Source of the DNA: an uncultured Monoglobus sp.
GTDB lineage: Bacteria; Bacillota; Clostridia; Monoglobales; Monoglobaceae
Reading direction: 5' to 3'
Length of the DNA stretch: 64,000 nt
Assembly: GCA_947630135.1 (NCBI GenBank)
Contig: CANRGH010000010.1
Location: 1 to 64,000, forward strand
A program made the position numbers and the translations under genes. This document shows, piece after piece, positions 54,391 through 62,784 of the stretch (positions within the stretch are counted from its first letter, which is position 1; each line of letters opens with the position of its first letter). The notes below the pieces were generated by a model, which saw nothing but the letters and a program-made list of their open reading frames with translations, did no database searches and was not told the DNA's origin.

Positions 54391-55098
54391 TCACTCCTTA
54401 ATTTCTTTTGTTTGTTCGCTAAGCGCCGCGATGATCCCGCGGGTGCGTTCAAGCTCGGCCCGCGCCTCGGGCGAGGCCGAGCGGGCGAGACCGTCCGCTT
54501 TGGCGCTTAGCGCGTTTGTCAGATTTTTAATATATTTGTCGAAATGCTCTGGCCTGCGCTCAAGCAGATCCCTTCCCGCGAGGCGCTCGTGCGGCGCGAG
54601 CGGCTTGTGCTTTTCGCTCCCGGGCGACATGGAAATAATGTTATATATCTTGTCTCCCTCTTCGGCGAGGCATTCGCGGATGTTTTTAAAGCCGCGCCCG
54701 TAAATATAATCCCTGAGCTCCGGCGCGGACGACATGGGCTGAACTATGATAAGCTCCGCGCGGCTCACAACGCTCGGAGAATTTTCTAAAATCGCCGCGA
54801 TCGTCTCGCCGCCCATTCCGGCGATCACGATCGTGTCGGCGCCGTCGGAGGGCGTTATAGTCTCAAGCCCAGCGCCGAGCCGCAGCGATATCCTGCTCTC
54901 AAGGCCGGCGGCGCGGACGGTGTCGGCCGCCCTTTTGAGCGGACCCTCGTTTATGTCCGAAGCGACAGCCCGCTCCGCTTTGCCGCGTTCGATAAGCGCG
55001 GCGGGCAGGTAAGCGTGGTCGGTGCCTATATCCGCGGTCAGTCTTGAGTTTTCGATGAGGCCCGCGATTTTTTCGAGCCTCGGCGTAAGCTTTATCAT
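54391..55098 (-). CDS. trmK: tRNA (adenine-22-N1)-methyltransferase
   Basis: TrmK adds m1A at position 22 of tRNA. The 235-residue protein has the SAM motif ADIGTDHAYLP and the catalytic-region IVIAGMGGETIA. The ATG at 55096-55098 follows AAGGA by 8 nt; an ATG 21 nt upstream lacks a ribosome site. It is transcribed away from dgt, whereas in many relatives trmK follows rpoD on the same strand. Confidence 0.92.
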   Translation of the reverse strand: MIKLTPRLEKIAGLIENSRLTADIGTDHAYLPAALIERGKAERAVASDINEGPLKRAADTVRAAGLESRISLRLGAGLETITPSDGADTIVIAGMGGETIAAILENSPSVVSRAELIIVQPMSSAPELRDYIYGRGFKNIRECLAEEGDKIYNIISMSPGSEKHKPLAPHERLAGRDLLERRPEHFDKYIKNLTNALSAKADGLARSASPEARAELERTRGIIAALSEQTKEIKE

Positions 55099-55131
55099 AT
55101 CGGTTATCCTTATACACATAAATATATATAA

Positions 55132-55160
55132 ATTTTATATTTAATAATATTATTTGTCAA
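55132..55160 (-). promoter_or_regulatory. sigma-A promoter of trmK-nif3
   Basis: On the minus strand TTGACA (55155-55160), 17 bp, TAAAAT (55132-55137). Confidence 0.75.
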
Positions 55161-55214
55161 TACAAAAAAGGAAAAAAGGATTTTTTGTAGAATAATAAAA
55201 ACAGGAGTGATTTT

Positions 55215-56213
55215 ATGAATGTCAGAGAAATGATAGAAGAGCGCGAGCGTGAGTATCTGTCCGAGCGGGCAGCGCTCAGTGAAAACTCCGCGGGCAGACG
55301 CGAAAATGAGGAACCGTGCGAGCTCAGGACCTGCTTCCAGCGCGACCGCGACAGGATAATCCACTCAAAGGCGTTCCGCAGGCTGAAGCACAAGACGCAG
55401 GTGTTTCTGTCGCCTCAGGGCGACCACTATCGGACCCGCCTGACGCACACTCTTGAAGTCGCGCAGATCGCCAGAACGATCGCGCGCTCGCTCTGCCTGA
55501 ACGAGGATCTGACCGAGGCGATAGCGCTCGGCCACGACCTTGGCCACACGCCGTTCGGTCACATGGGCGAGAGGGTATTGAGCGAGATTTGCCCCGGCGG
55601 CTTTGAGCACAACAAACAGAGCCTGAGGGTGGTTGACGTGCTCGAAAACGGAAAGGGCCTCAACCTGACATATGAGGTTCGGGACGGTATTTTGAACCAT
55701 ACCGGAGCCGAAAGAGCAAAAACTCTTGAGGGCAGAATTGTGGCTTTATCCGACAGGATAGCTTACATAAATCACGATATTGACGACGCGGTAAGGGGCG
55801 GAGTGCTTGACGAGCGCGATATACCGTCGGCGTTCGTCTCGGTTCTGGGCGAGCGGAGCTCGGTCAGGATCGATACCATGATCAAGGCTGTGATCTCGGC
55901 AAGCGGCGATGACATAGCCATGGAGCCGGAGGTTCACGCGGCCATGATGGGGCTCAGGCAGTTTTTGTTCGATCGAGTGTATTTGAACCCCGAGCTTGAG
56001 ATCGCGGTCGAGGAGAACAAAGCGAAGCTTATTATAGAAAGTCTTTATAAAAGGTTTTTGGATGATATTGATTTAATTCCGAAGGAGGCGCGGGACAACA
56101 GCCGCACCGACGATAAATACGTTATCGCGGCGGATTACATCGCGGGAATGAGCGATCCGTTCGCCGTGGCGTGCTATCAGGAGCTGTTTGTGCCGAGGTT
56201 TTGGGTGAAATAG
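55215..56213 (+). CDS. dgt: dGTPase-like HD-domain triphosphohydrolase
   Basis: This 332-residue protein has the metal-binding HD motif in ALGHDLGHTPFGHMGE and an upstream histidine in RLTHTLEVAQ. The family converts dGTP, or other dNTPs, to the nucleoside and triphosphate, controlling dNTP pools. AGGAGTG precedes the ATG. It leads the dgt-dnaG-rpoD operon common in Clostridia. I found no clear promoter upstream, possibly one around a TAGAAT at 55188. Confidence 0.9.
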   Translation: MNVREMIEEREREYLSERAALSENSAGRRENEEPCELRTCFQRDRDRIIHSKAFRRLKHKTQVFLSPQGDHYRTRLTHTLEVAQIARTIARSLCLNEDLTEAIALGHDLGHTPFGHMGERVLSEICPGGFEHNKQSLRVVDVLENGKGLNLTYEVRDGILNHTGAERAKTLEGRIVALSDRIAYINHDIDDAVRGGVLDERDIPSAFVSVLGERSSVRIDTMIKAVISASGDDIAMEPEVHAAMMGLRQFLFDRVYLNPELEIAVEENKAKLIIESLYKRFLDDIDLIPKEARDNSRTDDKYVIAADYIAGMSDPFAVACYQELFVPRFWVK

Positions 56214-56255
56214 GAAATTTGCGGCAAAGAATTTGTTTGAAAAGAGGCGGGGCCG

Positions 56256-58040
56256 ATGGCAAATCAGGATTTTCAGAGCTTTCTTGACGAGGTCGTGATG
56301 AAAAACGACATTGTCGAGATCATATCGGGCTTCACCACGCTCAAGCGCAGCGGCAGCGGCCTTATGGGTCTTTGCCCGCTGCACAACGACAAAAAATCGC
56401 CCTCGCTGTCTGTCTCGCCCGACAAGCAGATTTTTCACTGCTTCGGCTGCGGCGCGGGAGGCAGCGTAATTCAGTTCGTCGAGGCCGCCATGAATTTGGA
56501 TTTTATGGACGCGGTAAAATATCTGGCCGACAGGGTACATATAGAAATGCCGAATACCCGCGGCGGCGGGGACAAGCAGAGACAGCTTATCCTGTCGCGG
56601 AAAAAGGAGCGGCTCTATCAGATCAACGCTCTCGCCGCGCGGTATTATTTTGAGCGGCTGTCGGAGCCGGAGGGCAGACCGGGACTTGAGTACTTAAGAA
56701 ACAGAAAAATTTCAAACTCGACTATAAAAAAATTCGGCATAGGCTACGCGCCCAAAGGCTGGTCAAACCTTATTGACCACCTTAAAATGCAGGGCTGTTC
56801 CGAAAGCGATATGTATGACGCGGGCCTCACCAGAAAACGCGAAAACGGAACGTATTACGACGCGTTTTACGACGGCAGAGTCGTGTTCCCGATAATCGAC
56901 GTCCGCGGCAGAGTCATCGCCTTCGGCGGCAGGATAATCCGCGACGGAACGGACGCTCCGAAATACTGGAATACGCCCGAGACAATGATCTTTAAAAAGA
57001 AGGACAACCTTTTCGGCCTTAACCTTGCCAAGAATGACAAGTCGGGCAGACTGCTGCTGATGGAGGGCTATATGGACGTTGTGGCGCTGCATCAGAGCGG
57101 CTTCGGGAACGCGGTCGCGTCGCTTGGCACTTCGTTCACGTCCGAGCAGGCGAGGCTTGTCAAGCGTTACGCTCCGAGGGCCGTGTTGTGCTATGACAAT
57201 GACGAGGCAGGAAAAAAGGCTACGCTGCGCGCGGGCGATATTTTGTTTGACGAGGGCGTCAAGGTGCGCGTCCTGACCGTCACCGACGGAAAGGACCCCG
57301 ACGAGTTTATCAAAAACAAAGGGCCCGATATGTTCGCGGTGCTTATTGAAAAGGCTGAACCGCTAATTGAGTATAAAATTAACGAGATAAGAGAAAAATA
57401 TAACCTAAATGATGTGGACGACAAAGTGGACTTTACGCGCGAGGCTTCGGCGGTTCTGGCGAGGGTGAAAAATCCCGCTCAGCGCGAGATATACGTCAGC
57501 AGGCTCGCGGACGAGCTTAAGATAAGCGCGGGAAGCATAATGGCGGGAATTACCGAGTTCGAGCGCGCCAACGCCCGTATTGAAGCGCGGCGCGTTGAGA
57601 ATGAGAGGGTCAGACAAACCGTCAGGCGCGAGCGCGTCGGAACCGAAAACGCGCGGGGCCTTTATTGGGCGGAGCGGCTCCTCCTCAACCAGATGTGCGA
57701 CAAGCGGGTCATGAAGCGGGTCAGGGAATGCGGCATAACGCCGGACGATTTTACCTGCGATCCCGTTCACAGGCGTTTGGCCGCGCTGCTGTTTGAGCTG
57801 AGCGATAAGGGCGTCCGGCCCGAGCCGGCGGACATAATAAGCAGGAGCCTGCCCGAGGACGCGGGGCCCGTGTCCGATATACTTATGAGCGACAAAAATA
57901 TAGAGGATAAATTGTCGGCCAGCATCGGTCCGACGGAGACGATAATGAAAGCGAAGGAGGAACGCCTGATCGCGGGCGGAGCCTATGACGACGAGCAGCT
58001 TATGCGGCTGTTTGAGAAGAAAAAGCAGAGAAAATTGTGA
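56256..58040 (+). CDS. dnaG: DNA primase
   Basis: Primase makes RNA primers for lagging-strand synthesis. The 594-residue protein has the CHC2 zinc finger ([11 protein letters not shown] and HCFGCGAGG), the catalytic core, the Toprim motifs [12 protein letters not shown] and [11 protein letters not shown], and a helical helicase-binding C-terminus. GAGGCGGGG lies before the ATG. A 16-nt gap leads to rpoD. Confidence 0.96.
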   Translation: MANQDFQSFLDEVVMKNDIVEIISGFTTLKRSGSGLMGLCPLHNDKKSPSLSVSPDKQIFHCFGCGAGGSVIQFVEAAMNLDFMDAVKYLADRVHIEMPNTRGGGDKQRQLILSRKKERLYQINALAARYYFERLSEPEGRPGLEYLRNRKISNSTIKKFGIGYAPKGWSNLIDHLKMQGCSESDMYDAGLTRKRENGTYYDAFYDGRVVFPIIDVRGRVIAFGGRIIRDGTDAPKYWNTPETMIFKKKDNLFGLNLAKNDKSGRLLLMEGYMDVVALHQSGFGNAVASLGTSFTSEQARLVKRYAPRAVLCYDNDEAGKKATLRAGDILFDEGVKVRVLTVTDGKDPDEFIKNKGPDMFAVLIEKAEPLIEYKINEIREKYNLNDVDDKVDFTREASAVLARVKNPAQREIYVSRLADELKISAGSIMAGITEFERANARIEARRVENERVRQTVRRERVGTENARGLYWAERLLLNQMCDKRVMKRVRECGITPDDFTCDPVHRRLAALLFELSDKGVRPEPADIISRSLPEDAGPVSDILMSDKNIEDKLSASIGPTETIMKAKEERLIAGGAYDDEQLMRLFEKKKQRKL

Positions 58041-58056
58041 GCGGAGGTTGATAATT

Positions 58057-59202
58057 ATGAGCACTAAAAAAGAGGACGCAAACAAGAAGACCGCCGAGGT
58101 GAAAGCGGCCGAGATGAATGTCGCCAAAAAGAAGGCGCAGATCATTCAGGGCCTTCTGGACGAGGGCAAAAAGCTCGGCATGCTTGAATACAAGACCGTG
58201 GCGGACAAGCTTGAGGAGCTTGAGCTTGAAGCCGATCAGATGGATCGGATCTATGAGATCATTGAGAAGCAGGGCATCGAGATCGTCGGAAGTATCGACC
58301 CCGAGCCCGTGGTTGATGAATCCGAGCAGGTGACCGAGGAAGAGCTTGAGGATATGTCGGTTCCGGACGGCGTCAGCATTGACGATCCGGTGCGCATGTA
58401 TCTTAAGGAGATAGGAAAGGTAAACCTGCTCACCGGCGAGGAGGAAGCGGAGCTTGCCAAAAGAATGAGCGAGGGCGACGTTATGGCCAAGCGCAAGCTG
58501 GCCGAGGCCAATCTGCGCCTGGTTGTCAGCATCGCGAAGCGCTATGTGGGCCGCGGAATGCTGTTCCTCGACCTTATTCAGGAGGGAAACCTCGGCCTCA
58601 TCAAGGCGGTTGAAAAGTTTGATTACACCAAAGGATATAAATTTTCGACCTACGCCACATGGTGGATAAGACAGGCTATCACAAGGGCGATCGCCGACCA
58701 GGCGAGGACGATAAGGATTCCTGTCCACATGGTAGAGACGATAAACAAGCTCGTGAGAGTTTCGCGCCAGCTCGTTCAGGAGCTCGGCAGGGATCCGCTG
58801 CCCGAGGAGGTCGCGAGAGAGCTCAACATGCCGGTCGACAAGGTGGGCGAGATCTTAAAGATCGCGCAGGAGCCGGTGTCGCTTGAGACTCCGATAGGCG
58901 AGGAGGAGGACAGCCATCTGGGCGACTTTATCCGCGACGACGACGCTCCCGCGCCGTCCGACGCGGCAACGTTCACTCTGCTTAAGGAGCAGCTTGTGGA
59001 CGTGCTCAGCACTCTGACCCCGAGAGAGGAAAAGGTCCTGCGTCTGCGGTTCGGTCTGGACGACGGCAGGGCCAGAACGCTCGAGGAGGTCGGCAGAGAG
59101 TTTAACGTCACCCGCGAGAGGATACGCCAGATCGAGGCGAAGGCTCTCAGAAAGCTGCGCCACCCGAGCCGCAGCAAGAAGCTGAAAGATTATCTGGAAT
59201 AG
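58057..59202 (+). CDS. rpoD: RNA polymerase primary sigma factor
   Basis: Sigma-A recognises most promoters found in this window. The 381-residue protein has a shortened region 1.1, region 1.2 ([12 protein letters not shown]), region 2 ([15 protein letters not shown]), region 3, and region 4 ([20 protein letters not shown]). The ATG at 58057 follows GGAGG by 9 nt; the frame is open into dnaG but no start site is there. It is the last gene of the macromolecular synthesis operon. Confidence 0.97.
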   Translation: MSTKKEDANKKTAEVKAAEMNVAKKKAQIIQGLLDEGKKLGMLEYKTVADKLEELELEADQMDRIYEIIEKQGIEIVGSIDPEPVVDESEQVTEEELEDMSVPDGVSIDDPVRMYLKEIGKVNLLTGEEEAELAKRMSEGDVMAKRKLAEANLRLVVSIAKRYVGRGMLFLDLIQEGNLGLIKAVEKFDYTKGYKFSTYATWWIRQAITRAIADQARTIRIPVHMVETINKLVRVSRQLVQELGRDPLPEEVARELNMPVDKVGEILKIAQEPVSLETPIGEEEDSHLGDFIRDDDAPAPSDAATFTLLKEQLVDVLSTLTPREEKVLRLRFGLDDGRARTLEEVGREFNVTRERIRQIEAKALRKLRHPSRSKKLKDYLE

Positions 59203-59280
59203 TTTTTTAAAATTTAGGAACAAAATATAATTTTTCGGCATACATAAACATAGGAACATATATAAGCTGATCTTAAGGCC

Positions 59281-59307
59281 GGCTCCCCTCCTGTCGGAAG
59301 GGGAGCC
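59281..59307 (+). repeat. GGCTCCCCTCC hairpin after rpoD
   Basis: GGCTCCCCTCC pairs with GGAAGGGGAGCC around a short loop. It belongs to the same family as the second hairpin at 37225-37250. No U-tract follows, so its role in termination is uncertain. Confidence 0.7.
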
Positions 59308-59360
59308 GCCTGTGACAGCGCGCGGTATTACGCGAAAACATGAGCAATGGGGGTGGGAAG

Positions 59361-60245
59361 TTGGAAAATCCCAAAAAGACGATCATGCACGTTTCAAACG
59401 TCAGCATAGTGATAAATATTCTGCTGTCCGCCGTGAAGCTGGTGGCCGGCTTTGCGGCGAACTCGGGCGCCATGGTCAGCGACGCCATTCATTCCGCGTC
59501 GGATGTTTTCAGCACGGTGATCGTTATGATAGGCGCGGGCGCCGCCGCCAAAAAGGCGGATCACGATCACCCGTACGGCCATGAGCGCATGGAGTGCATT
59601 GCGGCGGTTATTCTGTCGGCGGTGCTGTTTGTAACCGGCCTCGGCATCGGATTTGAGGGCCTGAAAAAAATTATCGGCGGGCACTATGAGCAGCTTGCGG
59701 TTCCGGGCATGCTCGCTCTGGGAGCCGCGGTGCTTTCGATCGCGGTCAAGGAGCTGATGTTCTGGTACACGAGGTATTACGGCAAAAAGGTCGATTCCAC
59801 CGCGCTTATGGCGGACGCGTGGCACCACCGCAGCGACGCTCTCTCGTCGATCGGCTCGCTTGCCGGAATTATCGGCGCGAGACTGGGATTTCCGATCTGC
59901 GACCCGCTGGCAAGCGTGGTCATATGCGTGTTTATTTTAAAAGCGGCGTATGACATCTGCAAGGAGGCGCTCGACAAAATGGTCGATAAATCCTGCGACG
60001 ATGAGACCGAGCGCGAGATGGCCGAGATAATCAAGCTTCAGGACGGGGTGAAAAGCCTTGACCTGCTGATGACAAGAATGTTCGGCTCAAAGATCTATGT
60101 GGACGTTGAGATCTCGGCTGACGGGAACATCAGCCTGGTCAATGCCCACGAAATAGCCGAGGACGTCCACCACGCCATAGAGCGGAGCTTCCCCAAAGTA
60201 AAGCACTGCATGGTCCACGTCAACCCCTACATAGAGAAAAAATAA
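59361..60245 (+). CDS. cation diffusion facilitator family transporter
   Basis: This 294-residue exporter uses the proton gradient to remove divalent metals (Zn, Fe, Mn or Co). It has about six transmembrane helices, the two HxxxD metal-site motifs (HSASD and HHRSD), and a C-terminal cytoplasmic domain that binds metal. A TTG at 59361 has GGGGGTGGG at suitable distance, whereas the ATG at 59340 lacks a ribosome site; the extra seven residues cannot be excluded. Metal specificity is not clear. Confidence 0.9.
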   Translation: MENPKKTIMHVSNVSIVINILLSAVKLVAGFAANSGAMVSDAIHSASDVFSTVIVMIGAGAAAKKADHDHPYGHERMECIAAVILSAVLFVTGLGIGFEGLKKIIGGHYEQLAVPGMLALGAAVLSIAVKELMFWYTRYYGKKVDSTALMADAWHHRSDALSSIGSLAGIIGARLGFPICDPLASVVICVFILKAAYDICKEALDKMVDKSCDDETEREMAEIIKLQDGVKSLDLLMTRMFGSKIYVDVEISADGNISLVNAHEIAEDVHHAIERSFPKVKHCMVHVNPYIEKK

Positions 60246-60264
60246 TATAATTGAATTAAAATGC

Positions 60265-60293
60265 TTGCAATTTGCGTCAATTTGCGCTATAAT
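60265..60293 (+). promoter_or_regulatory. promoter and direct-repeat operator of the toxin-antitoxin operon
   Basis: TTGCAA (60265-60270), 17 bp, TATAAT (60288-60293). Two copies of CAATTTGCG (60268-60276, 60278-60286) with a 10-bp period fill the spacer, a good site for antitoxin-toxin autorepression. Confidence 0.8.
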
Positions 60294-60335
60294 TGATTTA
60301 AACCGAAGCAATCATAATATAAAGAGGTGAATTGT

Positions 60336-60605
60336 ATGACGACGGTCAGCATTCGTTTGGACGATGATATGAAGAAGGATTTGGACAGCATGTGCAGTGA
60401 AATGGGCATGAATATAACAACCTTTTTCATGATATACGCGAAAAAGGCCCTGAGAGACAGAAAAATCCCGTTTGAGATCACCGCTGTCGAACCGTTTTAT
60501 TCGGATAAAAACCTTGAGCATATTGAGGCGGCGAAACAGCAGGTCAGGGACGGCAGAGTTGTTGTAAAATCCATGAGCGAACTGGAGGCAATGGAAGTTG
60601 AGTAG
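60336..60605 (+). CDS. RelB/DinJ family antitoxin
   Basis: This 89-residue protein has an N-terminal ribbon-helix-helix domain (TTVSIRLDDDMKKDLDSMCS) that binds DNA as a dimer, and a C-terminal toxin-neutralising helix (SMSELEAMEVE). AGAGGTG ends 6 nt before the ATG at 60336. It overlaps the toxin gene by 8 nt. RelB-type antitoxin with a YoeB-type toxin is a common swap. Confidence 0.88.
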   Translation: MTTVSIRLDDDMKKDLDSMCSEMGMNITTFFMIYAKKALRDRKIPFEITAVEPFYSDKNLEHIEAAKQQVRDGRVVVKSMSELEAMEVE

Positions 60606-60858
60606 TATCACATTTGCCGAGGACGCGTGGGATGAGTATTTATATTGGCAGCGGCAGGATAAGAAGACCTTGAAAAAGATAAATTCCCTGCTTAAGGAAA
60701 TTCAGAGACAGCCTTTTGTCGGCACAGGCAAGCCGGAGCCGCTCAAAGGCAGTGACGGTTGCTGGAGCCGCAGGATAAACGAAAAGGACAGACTGGTATA
60801 TTTCGTAGAGGACAATAAGGTTATTGTTGTCCAATGTAAAGGACATTATGATGAATAA
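60598..60858 (+). CDS. Txe/YoeB family mRNA interferase toxin
   Basis: This 86-residue toxin cleaves mRNA in the ribosome A site. The YoeB fold is clear from WDEYLYWQRQDKKTLKKIN and GKPEPLKG. The catalytic set is present: Glu47, Arg65, His83 and Tyr84. Two residues are missing from the loop after LKG compared with E. coli YoeB. The start is TTG at 60598, inside the antitoxin 3' end, which keeps toxin yield low. Confidence 0.88.
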   Translation: MSSITFAEDAWDEYLYWQRQDKKTLKKINSLLKEIQRQPFVGTGKPEPLKGSDGCWSRRINEKDRLVYFVEDNKVIVVQCKGHYDE

Positions 60859-60920
60859 AAAAGAGCCCGGGGCCAAAGTCATTCTTCACTTAATGACATT
60901 GAGCCCGGGGCTCTTTTTTT
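60857..60920 (+). terminator. terminator of the toxin-antitoxin operon
   Basis: AAAAAAGAGCCCGGGGC (60857-60873) pairs with GCCCGGGGCTCTTTTTTT (60903-60920) apart from one mismatch, with an inner GTCATT/AATGAC stem. Its right end is shared with the duplicated oadA 3' flank. Confidence 0.8.
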
Positions 60921-61056
60921 ATATCGGGTGGGTCATGTCGTTATAATCCACCATGTCTTGGTCTATTTTGTATTTCTCGGCTTTTCGCCGGCAACCTGAT
61001 ATTTGAGCGTGTTGATGTCAACGCCCGGAATCTTAGTGTCAAACAGGCTGCTCGCT
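60919..61056 (-). pseudogene. decayed partial copy of oadA
   Basis: 60909-60985 matches 62775-62851 (the oadA 3' end and its flank) with few changes, and 60986-61056 matches 63279-63349. The intervening 427 bp are deleted, which shifts the frame. On the minus strand the fragments encode LFDTKIPGVDINTLKYQV and KYKIDQDMVDYNDMTHPI, relatives of the intact gene 1.9 kb away. Confidence 0.88.
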
Positions 61057-61189
61057 GCGACCGTATTTATCCGGCAATAATTTATATGACAATATTATTC
61101 CAAGTACCGTGCCGTCGGCAAGCGTGATCATATATCCGTTATAATTGATCGTACCGTTGTTTCAAGCTGAGTGACGGTCTTATATTAAG
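61057..61189 (-). pseudogene. unidentified coding remnant joined to the oadA fragment
   Basis: Minus-strand reading gives TINYNGYMITLADGTVLGII and then LSYKLLPDKYG with stops in front and behind, and no start codon or ribosome site. It looks like a fragment of another gene, possibly frameshifted, but I cannot identify it. It fills the gap between the oadA remnant and the sigma gene. Confidence 0.4.
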
Positions 61190-61960
61190 TCAAAGAATGT
61201 AATCCGTGATACAATCGTACCAATGAACATAGGTTGTGCCGTTTACGGTAAGTCTTTCATTATTCGGCAGCAGTTCGCTCCATTTTTTCTTATAACGCTT
61301 AATGCTCCAGTCATCACGATTAAATCTGCGCCAAAGAATTGTTCTGCCGCTCTTGTCAAGAAACTGCTCGGACACTACTCCGCAATTATAGGTTTCGATA
61401 TTCATGACGCAAACAGTATCGTAGCTTTTGCTGCCGATCGTAACTGTATATCGTCCCACAATATCAAGCAGAAAGTCGTTGTTAACACAAGTAACAACTT
61501 GGCCGGTTCTTTTGATATCGCCTTTCATTTTCAGATTTGTTTCATTTCCGCAGTTATCTTCGCCAAATCCCCAATTATGCAGAAATTCATCACCGTCAAG
61601 AAATGTAATAAAACTGCGAACATCGCCGTCATTTTGGATTGTCGCCAAATAGCGGCAGTGTGTATCTGTCAGTTGAGCAATAAAGCTGCGGCGTATTATA
61701 TCAGACTTATCCGAATAAGATGTTTCTTTTGCTGTTATTTCTACGCCCTCTATACCGTGAACCCTCGCTTTGCCGATAACCTGCATATCAAAAGTGTGGC
61801 TGCATTTTCCGGCCGGAATATCATACATGCCCCAAGACAGCTTTTCGCCGAGCTTTGGAACCAAGAACCATCCCATCAGTTCCTCCCATTTTACCGCGAA
61901 CGGGGCTTCGTTACTCACTTCAATATTATATTTGGGAATAAATTCGGGTAACTTTTTCAT
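61190..61960 (-). CDS. possible separate product: C-terminal domain of the ECF sigma gene
   Basis: The ATG at 61958-61960 (residue 168 of the full protein) lies 8 nt after a perfect AAAGGAG (61969-61975 on the plus strand as CTCCTTT). It would give a 256-residue free domain starting MKKLPEFIPKYNIEVSN. Position at the exact domain border suggests that the domain is made both fused and free, or that a fusion of two former genes is recent. Confidence 0.55.
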   Translation of the reverse strand: MKKLPEFIPKYNIEVSNEAPFAVKWEELMGWFLVPKLGEKLSWGMYDIPAGKCSHTFDMQVIGKARVHGIEGVEITAKETSYSDKSDIIRRSFIAQLTDTHCRYLATIQNDGDVRSFITFLDGDEFLHNWGFGEDNCGNETNLKMKGDIKRTGQVVTCVNNDFLLDIVGRYTVTIGSKSYDTVCVMNIETYNCGVVSEQFLDKSGRTILWRRFNRDDWSIKRYKKKWSELLPNNERLTVNGTTYVHWYDCITDYIL

Positions 61961-62461
61961 ACTGTGTACTCCTTTCGTTAAATCGGCGCGATATGGATAA
62001 TTATTTTTGAAATTCTGTTTCGCGGTGTGCAATCGGCTTTTTACTGTTCCCAAAGGTATACTAAGCTTTTTTGCGATTTCTGATTGTGGCAGTTCCTTCC
62101 AAAAGAAAAGGTAAAGGATCTGTTTATCTTTTTCACCGAGCATATCGAGAGTTTCTCTTACCGTATGAACTTCGGAAACGCCGTATCTGCTGTCTGATAA
62201 CTCTTTTTCGATCAAGAAATCAATCGGAATCTCATACCGTATTGATTTTTTTCTAAAATAATCATTGCATTTATTCCGCGCAATGCTGATGATCCACGCT
62301 TTAAACGACCCCTTATTCTTTAGTTGAGGAAAGCTTTGATAAGCTTTAATAAATACCTCCTGCAAAACGTCGTCCGCATCCGGTTTAGAGTTGATCCGAA
62401 ATCTTACAAAACGTTCAACCGATAATCTTTCCGCATTCAGCAAGTCCTCAAATTTTTCCAC
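61190..62461 (-). CDS. ECF-type RNA polymerase sigma factor with large C-terminal domain
   Basis: This 423-residue protein begins with a complete ECF sigma factor: region 2 (DADDVLQEVFIKAYQSFPQL, residues 28-47) and region 4 (LPQSEIAKKLSIPLGTVKSR, 124-143). Residues 168-423 form one soluble domain with no membrane segment (GWFLVPKLGEKLSWGMYD, QLTDTHCRYLATI, GRYTVTIGSKSYDTV, ending THVHW-like YVHWYDCITDYIL). I cannot name a function for it; sensing or anti-sigma control is a guess. The start is GTG at 62461, after AAAGGAGGTG. A strong internal start exists at 61960. Confidence 0.85.
   Translation of the reverse strand: MEKFEDLLNAERLSVERFVRFRINSKPDADDVLQEVFIKAYQSFPQLKNKGSFKAWIISIARNKCNDYFRKKSIRYEIPIDFLIEKELSDSRYGVSEVHTVRETLDMLGEKDKQILYLFFWKELPQSEIAKKLSIPLGTVKSRLHTAKQNFKNNYPYRADLTKGVHSMKKLPEFIPKYNIEVSNEAPFAVKWEELMGWFLVPKLGEKLSWGMYDIPAGKCSHTFDMQVIGKARVHGIEGVEITAKETSYSDKSDIIRRSFIAQLTDTHCRYLATIQNDGDVRSFITFLDGDEFLHNWGFGEDNCGNETNLKMKGDIKRTGQVVTCVNNDFLLDIVGRYTVTIGSKSYDTVCVMNIETYNCGVVSEQFLDKSGRTILWRRFNRDDWSIKRYKKKWSELLPNNERLTVNGTTYVHWYDCITDYIL
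61969..61975 (-). promoter_or_regulatory. internal Shine-Dalgarno inside the sigma gene
   Basis: AAAGGAG on the minus strand, 8 nt before an in-frame ATG at the border between sigma region 4 and the C-terminal domain. Confidence 0.75.
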
Positions 62462-62542
62462 ATCACCACCTCCTTTGTTTTAAGCGGAAGGTCAAATTTG
62501 AGCATCCCGATTTATGAATGAATAAAACCGGTTTCACTTATA

Positions 62543-62570
62543 TAGACGGATATATAAACCGAAAGGTTCA
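62543..62570 (-). promoter_or_regulatory. ECF-type promoter upstream of the sigma gene
   Basis: On the minus strand TGAACC (62565-62570), 16 bp, CGTCTA (62543-62548). GAAC and CGTC are the typical -35 and -10 cores of ECF sigma factors, so the gene is probably autoregulated. The leader is about 75 nt. The rest of the 323-nt gap up to oadA is AT-rich, with only the hairpins below. Confidence 0.72.
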
Positions 62571-62724
62571 TTTTAGATATAAATTTATCACCGTTTTTAT
62601 ATATATCAAAATTATCATATAACGTTCCACTGTAATAATCCGGTAACAGAGCCTGAAGTAGTGTTATATGCATAAAAGGATTAAATTTCCACTATATTTT
62701 TTATTTCCTGTTTTTTGCATAAAA

Positions 62725-62764
62725 ATATGCACCTCCAAAAGTGTCTGACTTTTGGGGTGCATAT
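62725..62764 (-). terminator. terminator of oadA
   Basis: ATATGCACCTCCAAAAG pairs with CTTTTGGGGTGCATAT (one bulge) around 7 nt, followed on the minus strand by TTTT. A second hairpin AGAGCCTCAGGCTCT with a T-tract (62766-62786) faces the plus strand. Confidence 0.72.
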
Positions 62765-62784
62765 CAGAGCCTCAGGCTCTTTTT

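Noticed and set aside
60246-62784. Integrated mobile element carrying the toxin-antitoxin pair and the sigma gene
   Set aside because: No integrase, transposase, tRNA target or terminal repeats were seen; the oadA duplication shows rearrangement but not transposition.
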